A stretch of DNA of 64,000 nucleotides. Origin: Coturnix japonica (lineage: Eukaryota; Chordata; Aves; Galliformes; Phasianidae). Below the pieces are notes generated by a model. The model had not been told where the DNA came from and ran no database searches. It saw only the letters and a program-made list of their open reading frames with translations. The stretch is from positions 28,950,532 to 29,014,531 of the forward strand of contig NC_029518.1 of assembly GCF_001577835.2 (NCBI RefSeq), given 5' to 3'. The translations under genes and the position numbers were made by a program. Shown piece after piece: positions 13,001-26,700 of the stretch (the stretch's first letter is position 1; each line of letters starts with the position of its first letter).

Positions 13001-16000
13001 AGCTTTTGGCAATCTAAGAGGGAGCATTGCAAGAGAACCTGACCTGCTAAGCTAACTTACAGTGTTTAGTTATACAGATAGTTGAAAGTACAGGTGCTGT
13101 AGCATCACACACCCTTTTCATTATTGCCCAGGGATGTGAGCATTCACAGGGCAGAAGAATCTGGTTCTGTTCAAGCACTAACCTTGGGAAATGATCTTCT
13201 CTCTGTCCATCACTTCTATGGGTAGGACTTGCTCAGATGGGCACAGTCTGTATCCCCCTTATCTAGTCAGTCTTTGAGGCAAAAAGTGAAGAGTTCTTTG
13301 GGGTAGAAAGAGATCCTGCAAGAGTGTGCAATCCTTAGTAAGTTCATACTATAGTAAAGTCATTGTATTCATAGGGATGAAGGTAGGTGTCCTGTTTTCT
13401 AGTCTCTGTTACATGAAATGCTTTACATGAGTCATTAGATAAAAAGGTATAAATATCACTGAGAACAGGGACTGGCTTGCAGTATGCTGTCCCTCCAACT
13501 ACACACTCCCGTTATTCATATTACCATTAGAAATGTCGATGCTATAAAGAAATGTTGCTATGTACTTCAATGTGCTGACACATAGAGGGATTTTCAGCTT
13601 GGCAACTATGTCAGCAGGGAAAATGCGAGCCCTAAAGGTTTTCTTGGCATAAACAAACAAATGATAGCTTTGTTTTTGTTTTCTTTTAATCAAATCAGAA
13701 GCAACTGTTTTTATGTGAGGAAACTGAACATCAGTAATACTGGCTTAACTTCATTGCTTGAGGTATGTACCCCAGGTAAAATGGTTGTGTTGGTAATAGG
13801 GAGCTATCTGCTAAGTATTGATGACTGCATTGATTATGGTGTAATATTGGTATGCTGAATATTATGAATAACATAGACGATAAGAACTAAGTAAGAGCTG
13901 AATTTTGATACATATGTAAAAAGTTAATTAAATGTGTAGCCATTACGAATTTACCTGCTCGAGTGTATGAATGAATAACTATTCAGAAAGGTTAAGCTAT
14001 GTTTGGAAATGAAAACATAGAGGGTGGCTTTTTGCAGTGACTTTAGCTGTGCTGTGGTTTTTGCCAAAGAGTACAGAGATAGATGGATAACAAATAGCTA
14101 GCAGGGTTTGCTGGATGGTTTCTTTGCATCTAGCAGTGAGAGAGAACAAATGGATATCTCAAATCCTGCTGAAACAAGCCAGTAAATGCTGAGAGCATCC
14201 TTGGAAATGATAGGATTGCTTGTACTAGCATATTCAAAACAAGCACGGTACTTCTAAACAGAGATCTCAGAAGCAGGCATTTGCTTCAGTGAGGGGCTGT
14301 GGGGACCTCCCTTTAAAGACCGTCTTGGCTGGGAGCATTCAAAGCTGCAATTTATTTGGAGCATCATCATCACCACAGCATCATTCATGACAACAGCCCT
14401 CTTGCATCTCTCCTGGCAAAATTCATCCACTGTAAAAGAAAATCCAAGGTTTGGCAAGCAGTAGGGTTGGCAGGGAAATAATTTGACTCTAGGCTTCTGT
14501 ATGCCTTTACACTGTACTTCCTTGTTGCTGACTAAAAGGCATAAAGAAGCATAAGGAACAGAGCCTAGGACTCTGTCACACCCCTTCTGTACACCCAAGT
14601 TGTGTTTCCCCTTGCTGGTGCTCTCAACCTCTGCACTCTTTGAGGCTCTCTGAGGTCAGTGATATGGGTTCAGTGAGCAGAAGAGCAGGGCCAAGCCTTG
14701 TCCAGGTAAGTGTGTGACCAGAGATAAGGGGAAGAAATACAAAACTGGAAAGCAGGGTGGAGGCCAACTGTTATACAGTTTGATGTATATGGATTTGCAC
14801 ACTTGAAACCTTGAAGTGTATCTACTTACCTGCACTTGAACACTAACTGGTTCTGGATGTTTTTTTCCTGTCTTCAGGTGCTTGTGGGTATCTTGCGTGC
14901 AGCTACAGAACACGGATGCTTGAGGGCTGGAAGCATAACAACCTGAGTAACTCCGGTGACAAATGTGCTGTTACATGGCCTGGAGCACAGGAGCACAGGT
15001 CAGTGCCTGCAAAGGCATCCATCCTCTTTCTTTTCCCCCAAATAACCTGCAAAACCAGATGTTCTGCACTGCAGTCATGAAGTCTTGTGGTACTACCATG
15101 TATCCGTCTACAAGGACTGTAGCCTCAGGCATGGCAAATATGAGATCTGTACTGTTCAGTCAAGGCTTTTGTTGCATTGGCAGTTTCTAGTTGTTTTTGG
15201 GCAGGTATGTGTCCTGAAGCTATTGACCCCTCTCTTCCTAGCACGTCTTCTTCCCCTCTTATGTTGCTTCACTCTGGTTCATGCATCTTATTCCTGTCTC
15301 TCCCTTGCTGCTGTGTGCACGTGTAATAGCACATATGCTTTCTGGAAACATCCATAAATTAGCAGAAATGGTGATTAAATGCTAACCAGTTGTCTGTGGC
15401 TACTTGCCAATGCTTGGAGTGGCTGTTGCTGTGGGTACCTCTGTGAACTGCACCCAAAGGGATGCGTGGCACTCCTCCTGAAGTGACTTCTGGGTGTGTG
15501 CAGCAGTGGCTAAGCTCAGTCCAGTGGGGCTGCCAAGGAGGATTTGGGGTTAGACATAGAAGCTTTTAAAACCATGTGCCAGCTTTTGCTGGCCTAGACT
15601 GCCTTCATCCAGCTGTGACAGGGGTTTGCCTTAAACGGCTTCATCTGTTTCTTCAGTTATAGCATGCACTTTTATCTGGAAGTCAACAGTTTACTTATTT
15701 GCTTTTAATTATTGACAGTAATGAAATAGCACCCGTATCTCAAAATTTTCCACAGGGATGAATATTCTTGTAGTTCAAATCTGTGGCTGTGAAAGGAAAC
15801 AGTTCCCAACTGTTGCTTAAAATGTTTATTTCTTTTTAACTTCAAAACACAAGTGCTTTTCTCAAAACAAATAGAGTAATGGAGGAGATGAAGGTGGGCT
15901 CACTTTGATTTTTCCAAATGTGTTTCTTGGGGAAGTTACAAACTGTTGGAAAACAACTATATCTGAGCATACGCTCAACATGAAAGATTCCACAAAGTCA

Positions 16001-16366
16001 TAAATATCAATGAGGTTAGCAACAAATCATTTAATAATTTTTCTTCCCCCACCCTTGCTTAGCATGAAAATGGCACTGATTGAACCCACAGAATTTCCAG
16101 GATTAATACAAAGATGTTGTGATGGAAATCTGTGTGCTCAGTTAATTACTAAGATGGGGAATTATGAACATGTGGTTCCTTACTTTCATTCTGTGAAATT
16201 AAATTGATGGAATAATTGGGTGTTATAGTGTCAGGTATTCTCACTGCTGATTTAATCCTGTAGTGTTGCTGTTTAAATTTCTATCCTTTGTTTCTACATT
16301 TTTGCATTTATCTAAAAGTCTTCTTTTATTTTTATTTTTTTGTCCATAGTAGGTAAGTACAAAAAC
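10046..16366. other. No supported gene; LTR-like block and one Cys-rich exon-like ORF
   Basis: Apart from the LTR-like block at 11436-11749, an A/T-rich simple region at 12255-12310 and the minus-strand ORF at 14254-14429 (see findings), I see nothing recognisable. Confidence 0.5.
11436..11749. mobile_element. Probable solo LTR of an endogenous retrovirus-like element (fossil)
   Basis: A 314-bp block bounded by TGTCATGG at the left and CCATAACA at the right, which are near-perfect inverted TG..CA ends. An AATAAA lies inside on the minus strand, so the element may be in minus orientation. No internal retroviral region or partner LTR is visible, so it would be a solo LTR. I see no clear target duplication. 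The end GGTAAGTACAGCAGTAACAG in reverse resembles avian LTRs I recall, but I cannot name the family. Confidence 0.45.
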
Positions 16367-17275
16367 TTTATTTAACAGCAGCAGTGAATTGTTGTCAGTT
16401 TGTATTTTGTAAATAGCACTGATGCCATACTTTTTCGATACTCTTATTGTCTTACTCTTACTGTCATGTGTTTCGTTGGCTGCAAAACATCTCATGTTCC
16501 ACCTTAATGGTCATTTAGTAAAGCAGTTGAGATAGAGAGAAACATCAGGAAAGTTAAAGCCAGCTTTTGGGCATGTGCACGCTACAGCCAGGCCCTGCTC
16601 ACTGGAAATGTCAGGGAAGATGGAAATAATTCTGGAAACAAACAAGGAAAAGTATAAAGTCTCTGTTAAATCTACAGCAACTACAAAATACCTAGACCTA
16701 CAGCTCCTAGCACTTGCGTAGACACATGTAGAGTTGGGTGTGCACAGGCAGTCTGATGCATACCCATGTGGGCATAGCAATTCTACTCCTGTAGGGAAGG
16801 AGCAGCTGTGCCTACCAGCTTGCAGAACTAGAGCAGCAGTTCCATAGCAATCTCAGGAGGATCCATCTTCTCCTATGGGTGGGGACTGTGCTACACCACA
16901 GAGCTAAAGAGAGCCACTATGGTTGGGATTGCTGAAAAGTAGAAAATAGATTTGGAAATGTAATCTGATGATAAAATTGAATAGGAGCATACTAGTTTTT
17001 TGGTTTTGTTTTTTGCTAGCTAATGCTTGTTCTTTCATATTTGTGAAAATTGAATGTTTCGAGCACTGTGTGTGCTGGTCATAATGTAATATGTTTTGTA
17101 GCATTTTGTACCTATACAGAAGGAAAATATTTGTCATCTGATTTGCTTGAGTTGTTGCGTAGTTGTCAGTGCTATAGCAAGAAATGGATGGATTGGGAGT
17201 TGAGATATCACTTAGTGATCTGAAGAGGGTTTTCCTGGACACAAAGTGGGTGCATTTGTGAAGTGGCCACAAAAC
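16367..17275 (-). other. Probable opsin 3' UTR with polyadenylation signal
   Basis: Going 3' from the opsin stop, the first AATAAA I find on the minus strand is at 16372-16367, with more at about 16336 and 16330. This would give a 3' UTR of about 0.9 kb. It rests on the signal alone. Confidence 0.35.
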
Positions 17276-17713
17276 TTACAGTCTATCACACTCAATGTCA
17301 GGGTTGTTAGATGGTGTATCAAGAATACCAAAATATTCTTCCCTGTTTGCTGGAGGTGGGGTGTTGGTTGGACTTCCCACACCAGAATCTGGGCTTGGTG
17401 CAGGATGCATTTCTGCTGCATACTTCTCTTCTTTCTGAGAAGGTTCTTGTTTTTGCTTGAGGTTCTTGAAACGTTTGAGCTTCACTGGGTCCTTGGCTTC
17501 CTTGGCACAATGGAACAAGATAAAAATGTCCCTCCGAAATTTGGAGCTCATTCCAAAGTAGATAATAGGATTGTAGAAACTGGCAGACTTAGCAAACAAA
17601 CTGGCAAGGATGCTGGTAAGGTTGGGCACAGGGTGACCATACGCAGACCATATAGAGATGACAGCATATGGTGACCATGCAATAATGAAGGCTGTGCAAA
17701 TAACAATAGAGAC
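17276..17713 (-). CDS. Opsin coding exon 6 (helices 6-7, C-terminal tail)
   Basis: Codes residues 253-397 and the stop. The acceptor is CCGTCTTCTAG (phase 0). It contains AWSPY (helix 6), the retinal Lys K294, NPIIY (300-304) and the helix-8 start SSKFRRDIF. The tail has a Lys-rich stretch, then [16 protein letters not shown], and ends CDRL. Asp at -2 with a terminal Leu fits a class III PDZ ligand; this is inference only. Confidence 0.95.
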   Translation of the reverse strand, partial: VSIVICTAFIIAWSPYAVISIWSAYGHPVPNLTSILASLFAKSASFYNPIIYFGMSSKFRRDIFILFHCAKEAKDPVKLKRFKNLKQKQEPSQKEEKYAAEMHPAPSPDSGVGSPTNTPPPANREEYFGILDTPSNNPDIECDRL

Positions 17714-20700
17714 CTAGAAGACGGAAGGAAAACAGCCTTAAATCTATTCTAGAAGACTAAATCAGAGGTGAAATAAAGTGGGGGAAAAAATAGCTCAGAA
17801 ACTGATCTAGAAGGGAAACATTCAGGTTCTCCTGAATATATGGCTTATAGGACTGCACAGAGAAGCAAAAGCTGTTCTTTGATAGCACTAGCCATGCCTA
17901 GAAGCTATATATCTCATTTGGCATGAGGTATGCATGAGCAGTGCCTTATCTAATGGAACAAAAACAGCTGCAATTCCCTGCAGGTTTTTATGAATTTAGG
18001 AGGTTTGGTGTAGATTTCAATCTAGGATAAGTAAATCCAAAGCTCCCCTGTAACTTCTGTGCATTCTCAAAAGTAACATCTCTTCTGAAAGAGAATATGC
18101 CAAACCAAACTTCTGTTTTTGTGTTGTATGACCTGTTCTAATTATATTTACTTTTCTCTTGTGATGTAGCTACAATTATTAAGCAACCAAGGGAGTTCTA
18201 AACAATCCATGTGCTCACTGAGTTCAGACTCAGTAGCGATTACAAAGAAATTGAATATGGGTTACAGGTTTTGTTCACATCTGACCAAGTTAAGAGCAAT
18301 TTTTGGACAGAGAGATTTCACTGAGATAAATCCCACAATGTGAATCCCAGACTTACCCTGGTGACATCGCGCTCCATTCTCCTCTGTCTGTCTGTAGGAT
18401 CACTGAGTCCTGTTAATGCATGGCTTAATTTGACAGTATTGATAATTGAGACGTATGAGAAGACCATGACTGTTACAGGTAGGAAGAAACAGCAGATAAA
18501 AATGGAGACAATATAGGACTTGTAGATTGTAGAGAAGTTGGCCTTTGCCCAATCTATCTCACATGTTCCATACATGCGATCTAGAAAACAAAGGTAGGTT
18601 GGTTAGCGTTTTTAGAGCATTTATCTGTCTTTGTATGATTAATTTATCTTGTTTAATGCTGTATTTTGCATCTTTTGAGCAATAAACACTTTTCTGGTTT
18701 AGCAATTTTTCAATTACTTCTATAGACCATTGCAATTTTAATGCACACTATCATTCTGCCTTATTTAGATTTCCAGTGTAAATCTGTAACTTACAAACTG
18801 TTGTTTCAGGGCAGGAAATTGTGACATTTCACTAGAAAATGGGTGTTCATTTAGTGTGTTGATATTGAAGAATGTTATCTTTTGTTATTTGGCATATTCT
18901 TCTGCAAGGTAACTTTCTAAGGCGAGTGCTGTAGCAGCATAACAAGTAATTGTAAAGATACAGTATGCTGCATGTAAGTCATCACATAGCTAAGTAAGTA
19001 AGAAATAAGTGTTGAGTGGTTGTTTAATGTTCTTAAATAGATGTAATAAGGCAGTTAAAATTTTATTGCAGTGGGAGAAATGAAAGCAAATAGGGAACAC
19101 GAGAAAATGAAGTATATAAATGCTTAGCAAAACGTTTCATGTCTTTCTAAATGGAAAGCAACTACAAAGAAGCTGCAAGCTCTTAAAAACAATGTCAGGC
19201 AAACGGCAGGATCTTCAACTAGTGGGATTTAGAAAAGGACAGTAGCTGATCAGATAGCTAGGGAGAAGGCAATGGGAATAAAGAGCTGTCTTTGCTTAAA
19301 TGCTTTTTATGAATAACAGTTGGCTTATCTAGTCTCTTTGATGTGTTTGTAAATGTGTCCTGACAGAAAAGTTCAGTTTGAAAGCATCAAGGATTTCCTG
19401 TAGTTTATGAATTGTGGATTTTTGTTTGCAGAGGGAAGGCTGTTTTTTCCTTTTATTTTTTTCATTCCCCCCTGTCCCCCCCCAAGTGCCATGGAAAGAG
19501 ACTGAATTATTTATTAATTGAAGTATGAACAAAAAATACAGAAGTCAGGTATTAACAGGTCCTGGAAATGTGATACAGGTGAAGCCTGTATGATTTAATA
19601 ACAGCTTTCTCACTGACATTGACTGATATGGGAGTTTTTTTTTTTTTTCCTGCAGAGTTAATTCCTCATGGGTGATGGGAGTTTCAGATAGAATAAATTA
19701 AAGGAGCAAAAGATTAAAATCTCTTTTGAGTCTCATCAAAAAGAGCTTGATATTTTTAACACCAAAAGCTTTAGGCAGTGCTTTCTGGCTGTGCTCAGTA
19801 ATAGAAACATCTTTATTTATTTATTTATTGGTTTGGTCTCCTTTGCCTTTCTTTTTCATCAATAGATTGCAAGATATGACTCAAAAAGATAACCATCACT
19901 TCTGACTGACTTAATTCTTGATTTCTGGCTCATGAAAACTTTTGACTGAAAAAGTCAAATAAAGCATCTTCCCAATGAAATGAAAATCCTGCAGATTTAT
20001 TTTGTGTCAGAATTGAGAGCTGTGTTTCCCTTTCTCTGCAGGAGCACCAGCAAGTGGCATTTCCAAAAGTCAGTGGGGGCCTGGGGACCTCTGCAGCTGC
20101 TGTGCTGAAGTGACAGGTAGGAAGTCGTGCTGTGGTCGGCTGTCACTATCATGCTTGGCTGCCAGACCTGCCATTGCTGGGCTCTTAGGTCTTCAGGGGT
20201 CTCTCTATGGAAAATGTGTTCAGAGTCAAATAAACCAGGAATTTGAAACAGCTGTGATTCTCAGCAGGGAGAAGCACTGAAAGAAGCTGTCTTGAAGACT
20301 TGTTAGGAAGCTGAATCCAAATTTCCAGCAGGAGCCAGAGGGGGCATTTGGATGCCCTTACAGGGGGTCCATGGATCCAAATTAAGGCCAAAAAGGGATA
20401 TAAGAAAACATTCTACAGAAGAAGAGCTAGTTGGATTCTTGTACATACAAAAGTCAAAGTTGCTAGGAAATGCAAAATGCAAAGCAAATGACAAATCCAG
20501 ACCACCCAATTTCTAAGACATACCTAGAGTGCAAGAAACATTACATAAAATTAGAACAGCTGTCCTGTCTCAAACAGCAGGTTCACTGGGCCTAGTACTC
20601 TGATAACAGCTTGGTTTGGGAAAAGGACCTCAAGGTTCTTAGAATTTGTTTAACTCCCACATTCATCCTTCAAAGGTACAGAAATACCTCAAAGCTTACA

Positions 20701-23700
20701 TACTTAATATTTGCATGCTGTAGTACTGTTTTTAGTCTTTTCTGAACACTTGCCCTGGCCCTAAACTTCTCTCTAGCACTTGATCTCGGAGTCTCTTAGC
20801 CTTAGTTTCCAGCTATTGCTGACTTTATTTATTTCTTCATTCTACAACCTCTTTTTAGCCACAACGGAGACCTAGGATTTCACATTTTAATCTGTGTTCT
20901 GATTATACCTCAGTTTCTCCCCATTTGTCCAGCTCTGAGCATTCTGCTTATGATTTCATAGCCCTATAAAACCTAGATCCATGTTTTGTTTTTTACAGTG
21001 GGTAAACGCTATTTTAAATGCACTGAAGCTAGGGGTGTTTTTATTTGTCTTCTCCCCCAGATGTTTGGTTTCTTACTTAAGGTGCTTTAGCTCTGAAATT
21101 ACTGTATTGGTTTGTTTAGAGACTTAATTTGAGACAATTTCTCAACTGGTTCCCATTATGAATTTTTCTAGTGTGTGAATGGCCCTTAGCCTTTGAATTA
21201 CCTCAGCATTCGCTAATCAAATTTTTCTCTACTTTTTTGTTTTCCTATTTTTTTTTCTCTATGGCCTTATCTTACACCCTCATCACTTCTCTGATTGACT
21301 GACACCCTTTTCATCCTCTGCTGTGTTAGTTTTCTTACTTGCATTGAAATGTTTCACCAGATCTTTCTGGCTTGCCTTACTGTATTTTCAAGTTTAACTT
21401 GCTGGAACTTGAATTATTTTCTAGCTTCCTAATCTTGACAGATTGTGAAGGATGTGTTTTGATAATTTCCTTTATCTCATTGCTTAACCATGCCAAATAT
21501 TTCTAGCCCTATTTCCCCTCCTCCCCCCCCTCAAAGTTAATACACATTTGATCTAAGTATTTCCTGTAATATCTTCAAGAAATATCTTTATAGCTGACAC
21601 CAAAGCAGGCAATGGCTGCACATCCATCTTACCTGATGAATGATTTTTCTCAGTTCTACTCCTAATCAATCGAGTTTATCACAAACAGGAGGAAGACAAG
21701 TAAGTATCTTAGATCAGTTCAGTGGAGAGGTGCCAAAGAAATACAACTGAAAGATACCTGTTACCTGTATAGCTGCCCCAGCCGAGCAGTGGAGCTGCTG
21801 ACCAGAAAAAGGCTGCTAGCCAGATGAGGACCATAGCCACTGTCATACTGTTGTTGCTGATACAGTGAGCTGCAATGAGATGATTTAACCAGAAAACAAT
21901 ACTGAAGAAAACACAACTATCTATCTGAGGAAAAAGTTAAGACAAAACAATGTGTTTATAAGAAAAGCTTAAATTCACAAACGCTTGTGTTGGAGAGTAC
22001 TTGTGGAGCAGTGGGACTGGATGGCTGTTTTTTCAGACAACATTTGTTGACTGCTGCAGAAATACAAAGTACTTTGTCAGAGTTGTGTTTTGCAATTTTG
22101 TAAAAAGGAAACAAACATTTTATGCAGAAATGATCAAGTTTAGTCTAAATTCATGGCATTTTCTTATTCGTTTCAAAGTTTTCACTGTTTAAAAAAGAGC
22201 AAATAAACCTATCTGGTCAAACTTCATTAGCCACTCAGAACAAATGAGTCGGTCTGTTCCACTGTTGCCATTTGGTGTGGTTACTTCTTTGTCTATCCAG
22301 AAAATATGTATTCAGCCACCCATCTCTGTTCCTTAACATTTATGTAATGGACCAGGTTGGACGGGGCCCTGGGCAACCTGATCTAGTAAATGTGTATGTT
22401 TGGTGGCCCTGCTAGGCAGGGGGGTTGGAACTACATGATCCTTGAGGTCCCTTCCAACCCGGGTAATTCTGTGATTCTGTGATTCTGTGATTTGGCTGGA
22501 TGTGGTCCAGGTGGCCAAGAAGGCCAGCAGCATCCTGGCTCACATCAGAAACAGTGCTGCCAGCAGGAACAAGGCAGTGACTGTCCTCCGTACTCAGCTC
22601 TGGTGCGGCCGCACCTCAAGTACTGTGTCCAGTTCTGGACCCCTCACTGCAAGAAAGACACTGAGGCCCTGGAATGTGTTCAAAGGAGGGCAACAAAGCT
22701 GATGAGGGGTCTGGAGCACGGGCCTTATGAGGAGAGGCTGAGGGAGCTGGGGTTGTTCAGTCTGCAGAAGAGGAGGCTCAGGGAAAACCTTATTGATCTC
22801 TATGACTTCCTGAAGGGAAGAAAGAAAAATATCTATCTTGTATCCATTGTTTATGCAGGCTTTAAATGCAAATGCTAATGGGTTCTTGTTTGAGAGGTGG
22901 TACAAGCCATTCATAATAACGGCATGAAAATTGATAATACATTATCTAAGGATGGTGAAAGCTAGACCAGGAGAAATTTATAGAATATGAGCATAGGTCA
23001 CTCTGAAAGTGACGCCTTCTATTTATTTCCTTGGAAACAACAGCAGGTACCTGACTACATTATGTTATGGTTTCCAGTGCACCTAATTTATAACTAGTAA
23101 ATTCTGTAACTGAAAGGAGAACAGATTTACAGCAAATTTGATGAAAGCACAACTGGATCTGCCTTTATTCCTTACCTCTCTCAGGATGGCAGCCTTTTAT
23201 ATAGCGAGTCACACTGATCACTGTGAGGGTGTTAATGCTAGCCAGACCAAAGAGAAGTGTGAGGAAACCATCAACCTGAAAAACAAAGCAGTACAGAGTG
23301 TTCTCTTACTGCAGAGTGCCTAGAGGGAAAAGAGCTGCAGGGATTGCTCCTGTCATTTTCATGTTAATGCTCACAAAAGTTTATCCAGCAACCCAACCAG
23401 CACGGAAATACAAGATGTCAGGAGCAGTCATCTTCTATAGGATCAGTGAGCAAGTCAATGTTCAGAAATTAGAGAAGTGCTCTGTAATGTGCATCAAATA
23501 AACACGCAAACACACCCTCACACACATGCTTCCATGAAATGACTTGCCAAAAGAAAGAGAAAAAAAAGTTGAAATGAAATAAATTAAAACCCAAAATGTG
23601 TAAAAAGGCATTGGAACCACCACACTGAGGTATGGCAAAAAAATATAAGCTGTACCTATGAGCCTAAGGTCAAAGAGAGAAGAGGAGATAATAGGCTTGG

Positions 23701-26700
23701 ATGAGCAAGAAAAGCTTTTCAAAATATTAAATAAGATCACACAAAACTGTATCATCCAAATGGATTGTGTCTCAGTGTTACTGACCATGTGCTATTTACC
23801 AAGTGAGGTTTAGGAATGGGGTTGCTGCTGACTGGTGAAGATGGATATAGCCATCTGCTAAGGAACACGATTTGAACTAGGAAACTATCCAGGCAAAATG
23901 CTGAGGGTAGTGCTTCTTCTGAAGCTTGCAGTAATGTACAAAACCAGCCAGAGCAGAAGAGCTCTCAAAGGCACCAGTTGTACACCAAGGGAGGTGGGAA
24001 CAGGGCGCAAGTGTCACCAGGCTGACTTGGCATTCAAGCAGTAGAAATATCAAAGGAGAGGCACAACATTATTCCAAAGGAACAAACTGTCTTTGTGTGA
24101 ATGGCACAACTCCCATGAAATTTAATTTACCCTAGAGCTGAATCTGGAGCTTTAATCCAAGCTCAAAACTGAGACCATGGCAGACTGTATAAATTTAATT
24201 GGGTGAAGGGTTAGGAAAAAGACTAGTTCATTATTTCTTTCACTGATGTTTTTTCTTACCATCAAGTCTTGCTACTGCAACAAGCCAAATATACCTATGC
24301 TCCACATACAATTGATTCATACCTGGTGTATAAACGCAGACAAGAGAAAATAGACTACTTTGAGTGCTTCTGCTACATACTACAAGCTGCACCTGGCTAA
24401 ATTTTGCCCACTACATGTTGTGAAGGTTACTGAAACACCTGGATACAAAAATGAGCTCTGCATTTCATTAGCCTTATTAATGCAAGCAGCTGTCACTCCA
24501 CCTGCTCTAACAATGCATCATAAAAGCAGAAGAGTAAAGCATGGCCAAGGGCTACTGAAAAACCACACTGCATAAGCTTAACCAATCACTTTAGTTTTTA
24601 GATTAGAAAGGAAGCAGTATTTTGGGGATGATTCAAAGAAGTACTTTGAAATTAAATCTAAAAGGCTATGAGATTTAATACAGGAGGAGAACATAAGTAA
24701 TGTGTATCCATTAGTATAGAAAGTATACTGAAACTGGTTGTTTTTTTCCTGAAATACATCAAGGTATGTTTTGTCACCTGCAGGTGTGACTACAGCTGTT
24801 CCATCCCCCATTCTCTCATGTCAGAGCAAAACAAGACAATTACATTCAGTCACCGGTTCAAATAGCCCACAGGCACACTTACCTACAAGGGAGGAGCTTA
24901 GAAACACCCTCTTGCCCTTCATCATCTCAGATAAAATTCTATCATCATGAGAAAGAACAAGCCAAAATACTTTCTTTCAAGTGATGCTCTGCTAAAATGC
25001 ACTTTTCCTTAAATCATCACAGTTCATAGGACTGAGCCATTGTCAGAACTATGTGAAATAAGAGTTACACCAAGCTCATCATGTGGAAATCTTGATCTCT
25101 CTCCTTTATACCCATTAAGAAAAAGGAGTAAAACAGCAGTTTTAAAATCTTTTCTTTCAGTGCTATACCCACGCTGCTCCTTTGGCTATGCAGACATTCA
25201 CAGAACTGGCTTATTATGTTGCCTGGAAGCCAAGGCACAGCTGAAGAAAAGACCAGTCTTACTAATATTCTTGCCATAGTATCTACAACCCAAAATACAG
25301 AAAGATCATTCCGCATGCAAACTCATTTCTTAAACTTACTTTCAACATAGGGGAAGCCTGGAATCGCCAGTGCACAGCCACAATTTTAGCTATGAGATTG
25401 GGCGTACCCAAATTTCACTGCCTTAAAGACTTTCTTATGTATTTCTAGTTACAACATAAGGGTTGTTTTCCTTTACAGCAGACGGAGTAAAATGCGGCCT
25501 GTTATTGTATGAATCAAGGTTTGATGTCACGAAAGCAGTTAGCCCAAGAAGCGATTACATTTCAATTTAGGCTGAAACAGTGATCTCGTTAGCCAGAGCA
25601 GCTGCATCGCTCCCTCTTCTGGCCAACAGAGGAGTCTACTGCAATTTCTCTAGTATATCAGCTTCCCTTCAGAGCTGCAGACCTCCCCTCTATTTGAAAT
25701 AATTAATACTCAAAGAAAAAGCGAACCATCTTCTTAAAGGGATTATTTTTTTACACTCCAAGTATTTAAATTAATCACAATGAGATCTCTCAAAATAATT
25801 TTATAAATACAAATCAGATTATTCTGAGATAGATAGTAATTTAAGTAGATATACGAAATAAACCTCCTTAAGCATCAGAAGTCAAAAAAGCACCTAATAA
25901 ATCTCTAAAAAATACATCTTGACACAATTTATAACAGAGAATGCTTTAAAGTTAAAAAAAAATTCTTAGAGTTAACAGTGAGAAAATACCCTTTCATGAC
26001 TATGTTATTCTCCCATCCCTCCAGTACACCAATCATATGCCAGTGGGACTATTTTCTCTTAAAATAACCTCTGTCAAGTGGAAGAACAGCCAGGGTTCAT
26101 GATAAAAATCACTTTCCACAGCAGACTGCTTAAAACTCCCATTGCTCAAATGGATTCTTTAAGATTTAGTCAAATACAGGAAGCAAAAACAATCCACCAC
26201 AATTTCCACAGTCTTCTATTCACATCACACTGCTGTGCTATGGTTGCATTCTGTCTTTCAAAATGCCTCAGCATGATTCAAGGGTAGCTCTATTTAGAGG
26301 TGATTACATTAATCCAATCCATTACGTGTTTCTGATACAAGCAGCAGGTAGTTCTGATAGGCAATCAGAACTAATACGTAACAGGATTAGACAGTTTAAG
26401 CCATTAAGTGAGAACATCAGATGCCCAGTACTCTGCATTCACCAAGTGATTAAATCTTTCTACTGGTGGCATATATTTTAAAGATACAGGAAAAGTATGA
26501 ATGCATTAGTTAGACTACACAATTACAGATACATAATTTTATTATTTATCCATCTACCATAAATATATAGTTGATGTTAGCTATTAAGATACGCAGATTT
26601 ATATTTTGGCTTTAGCAATGTTAAATAATTCAAAATAAGTCTACTTGTTTTTGTGTAGTCATTTTAGGTTTATACAGTGGCCTGATGAGATTCTACTTAT

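Noticed and set aside
17276-18580. Assignment of the opsin to OPN5L1
   Set aside because: OPN5L1 is known for a Cys directly after the loop-2 disulfide Cys. Here that residue is Glu185.
22492-22878. 128-codon plus-strand ORF
   Set aside because: Lies in CR1 DNA; it is relic LINE sequence.
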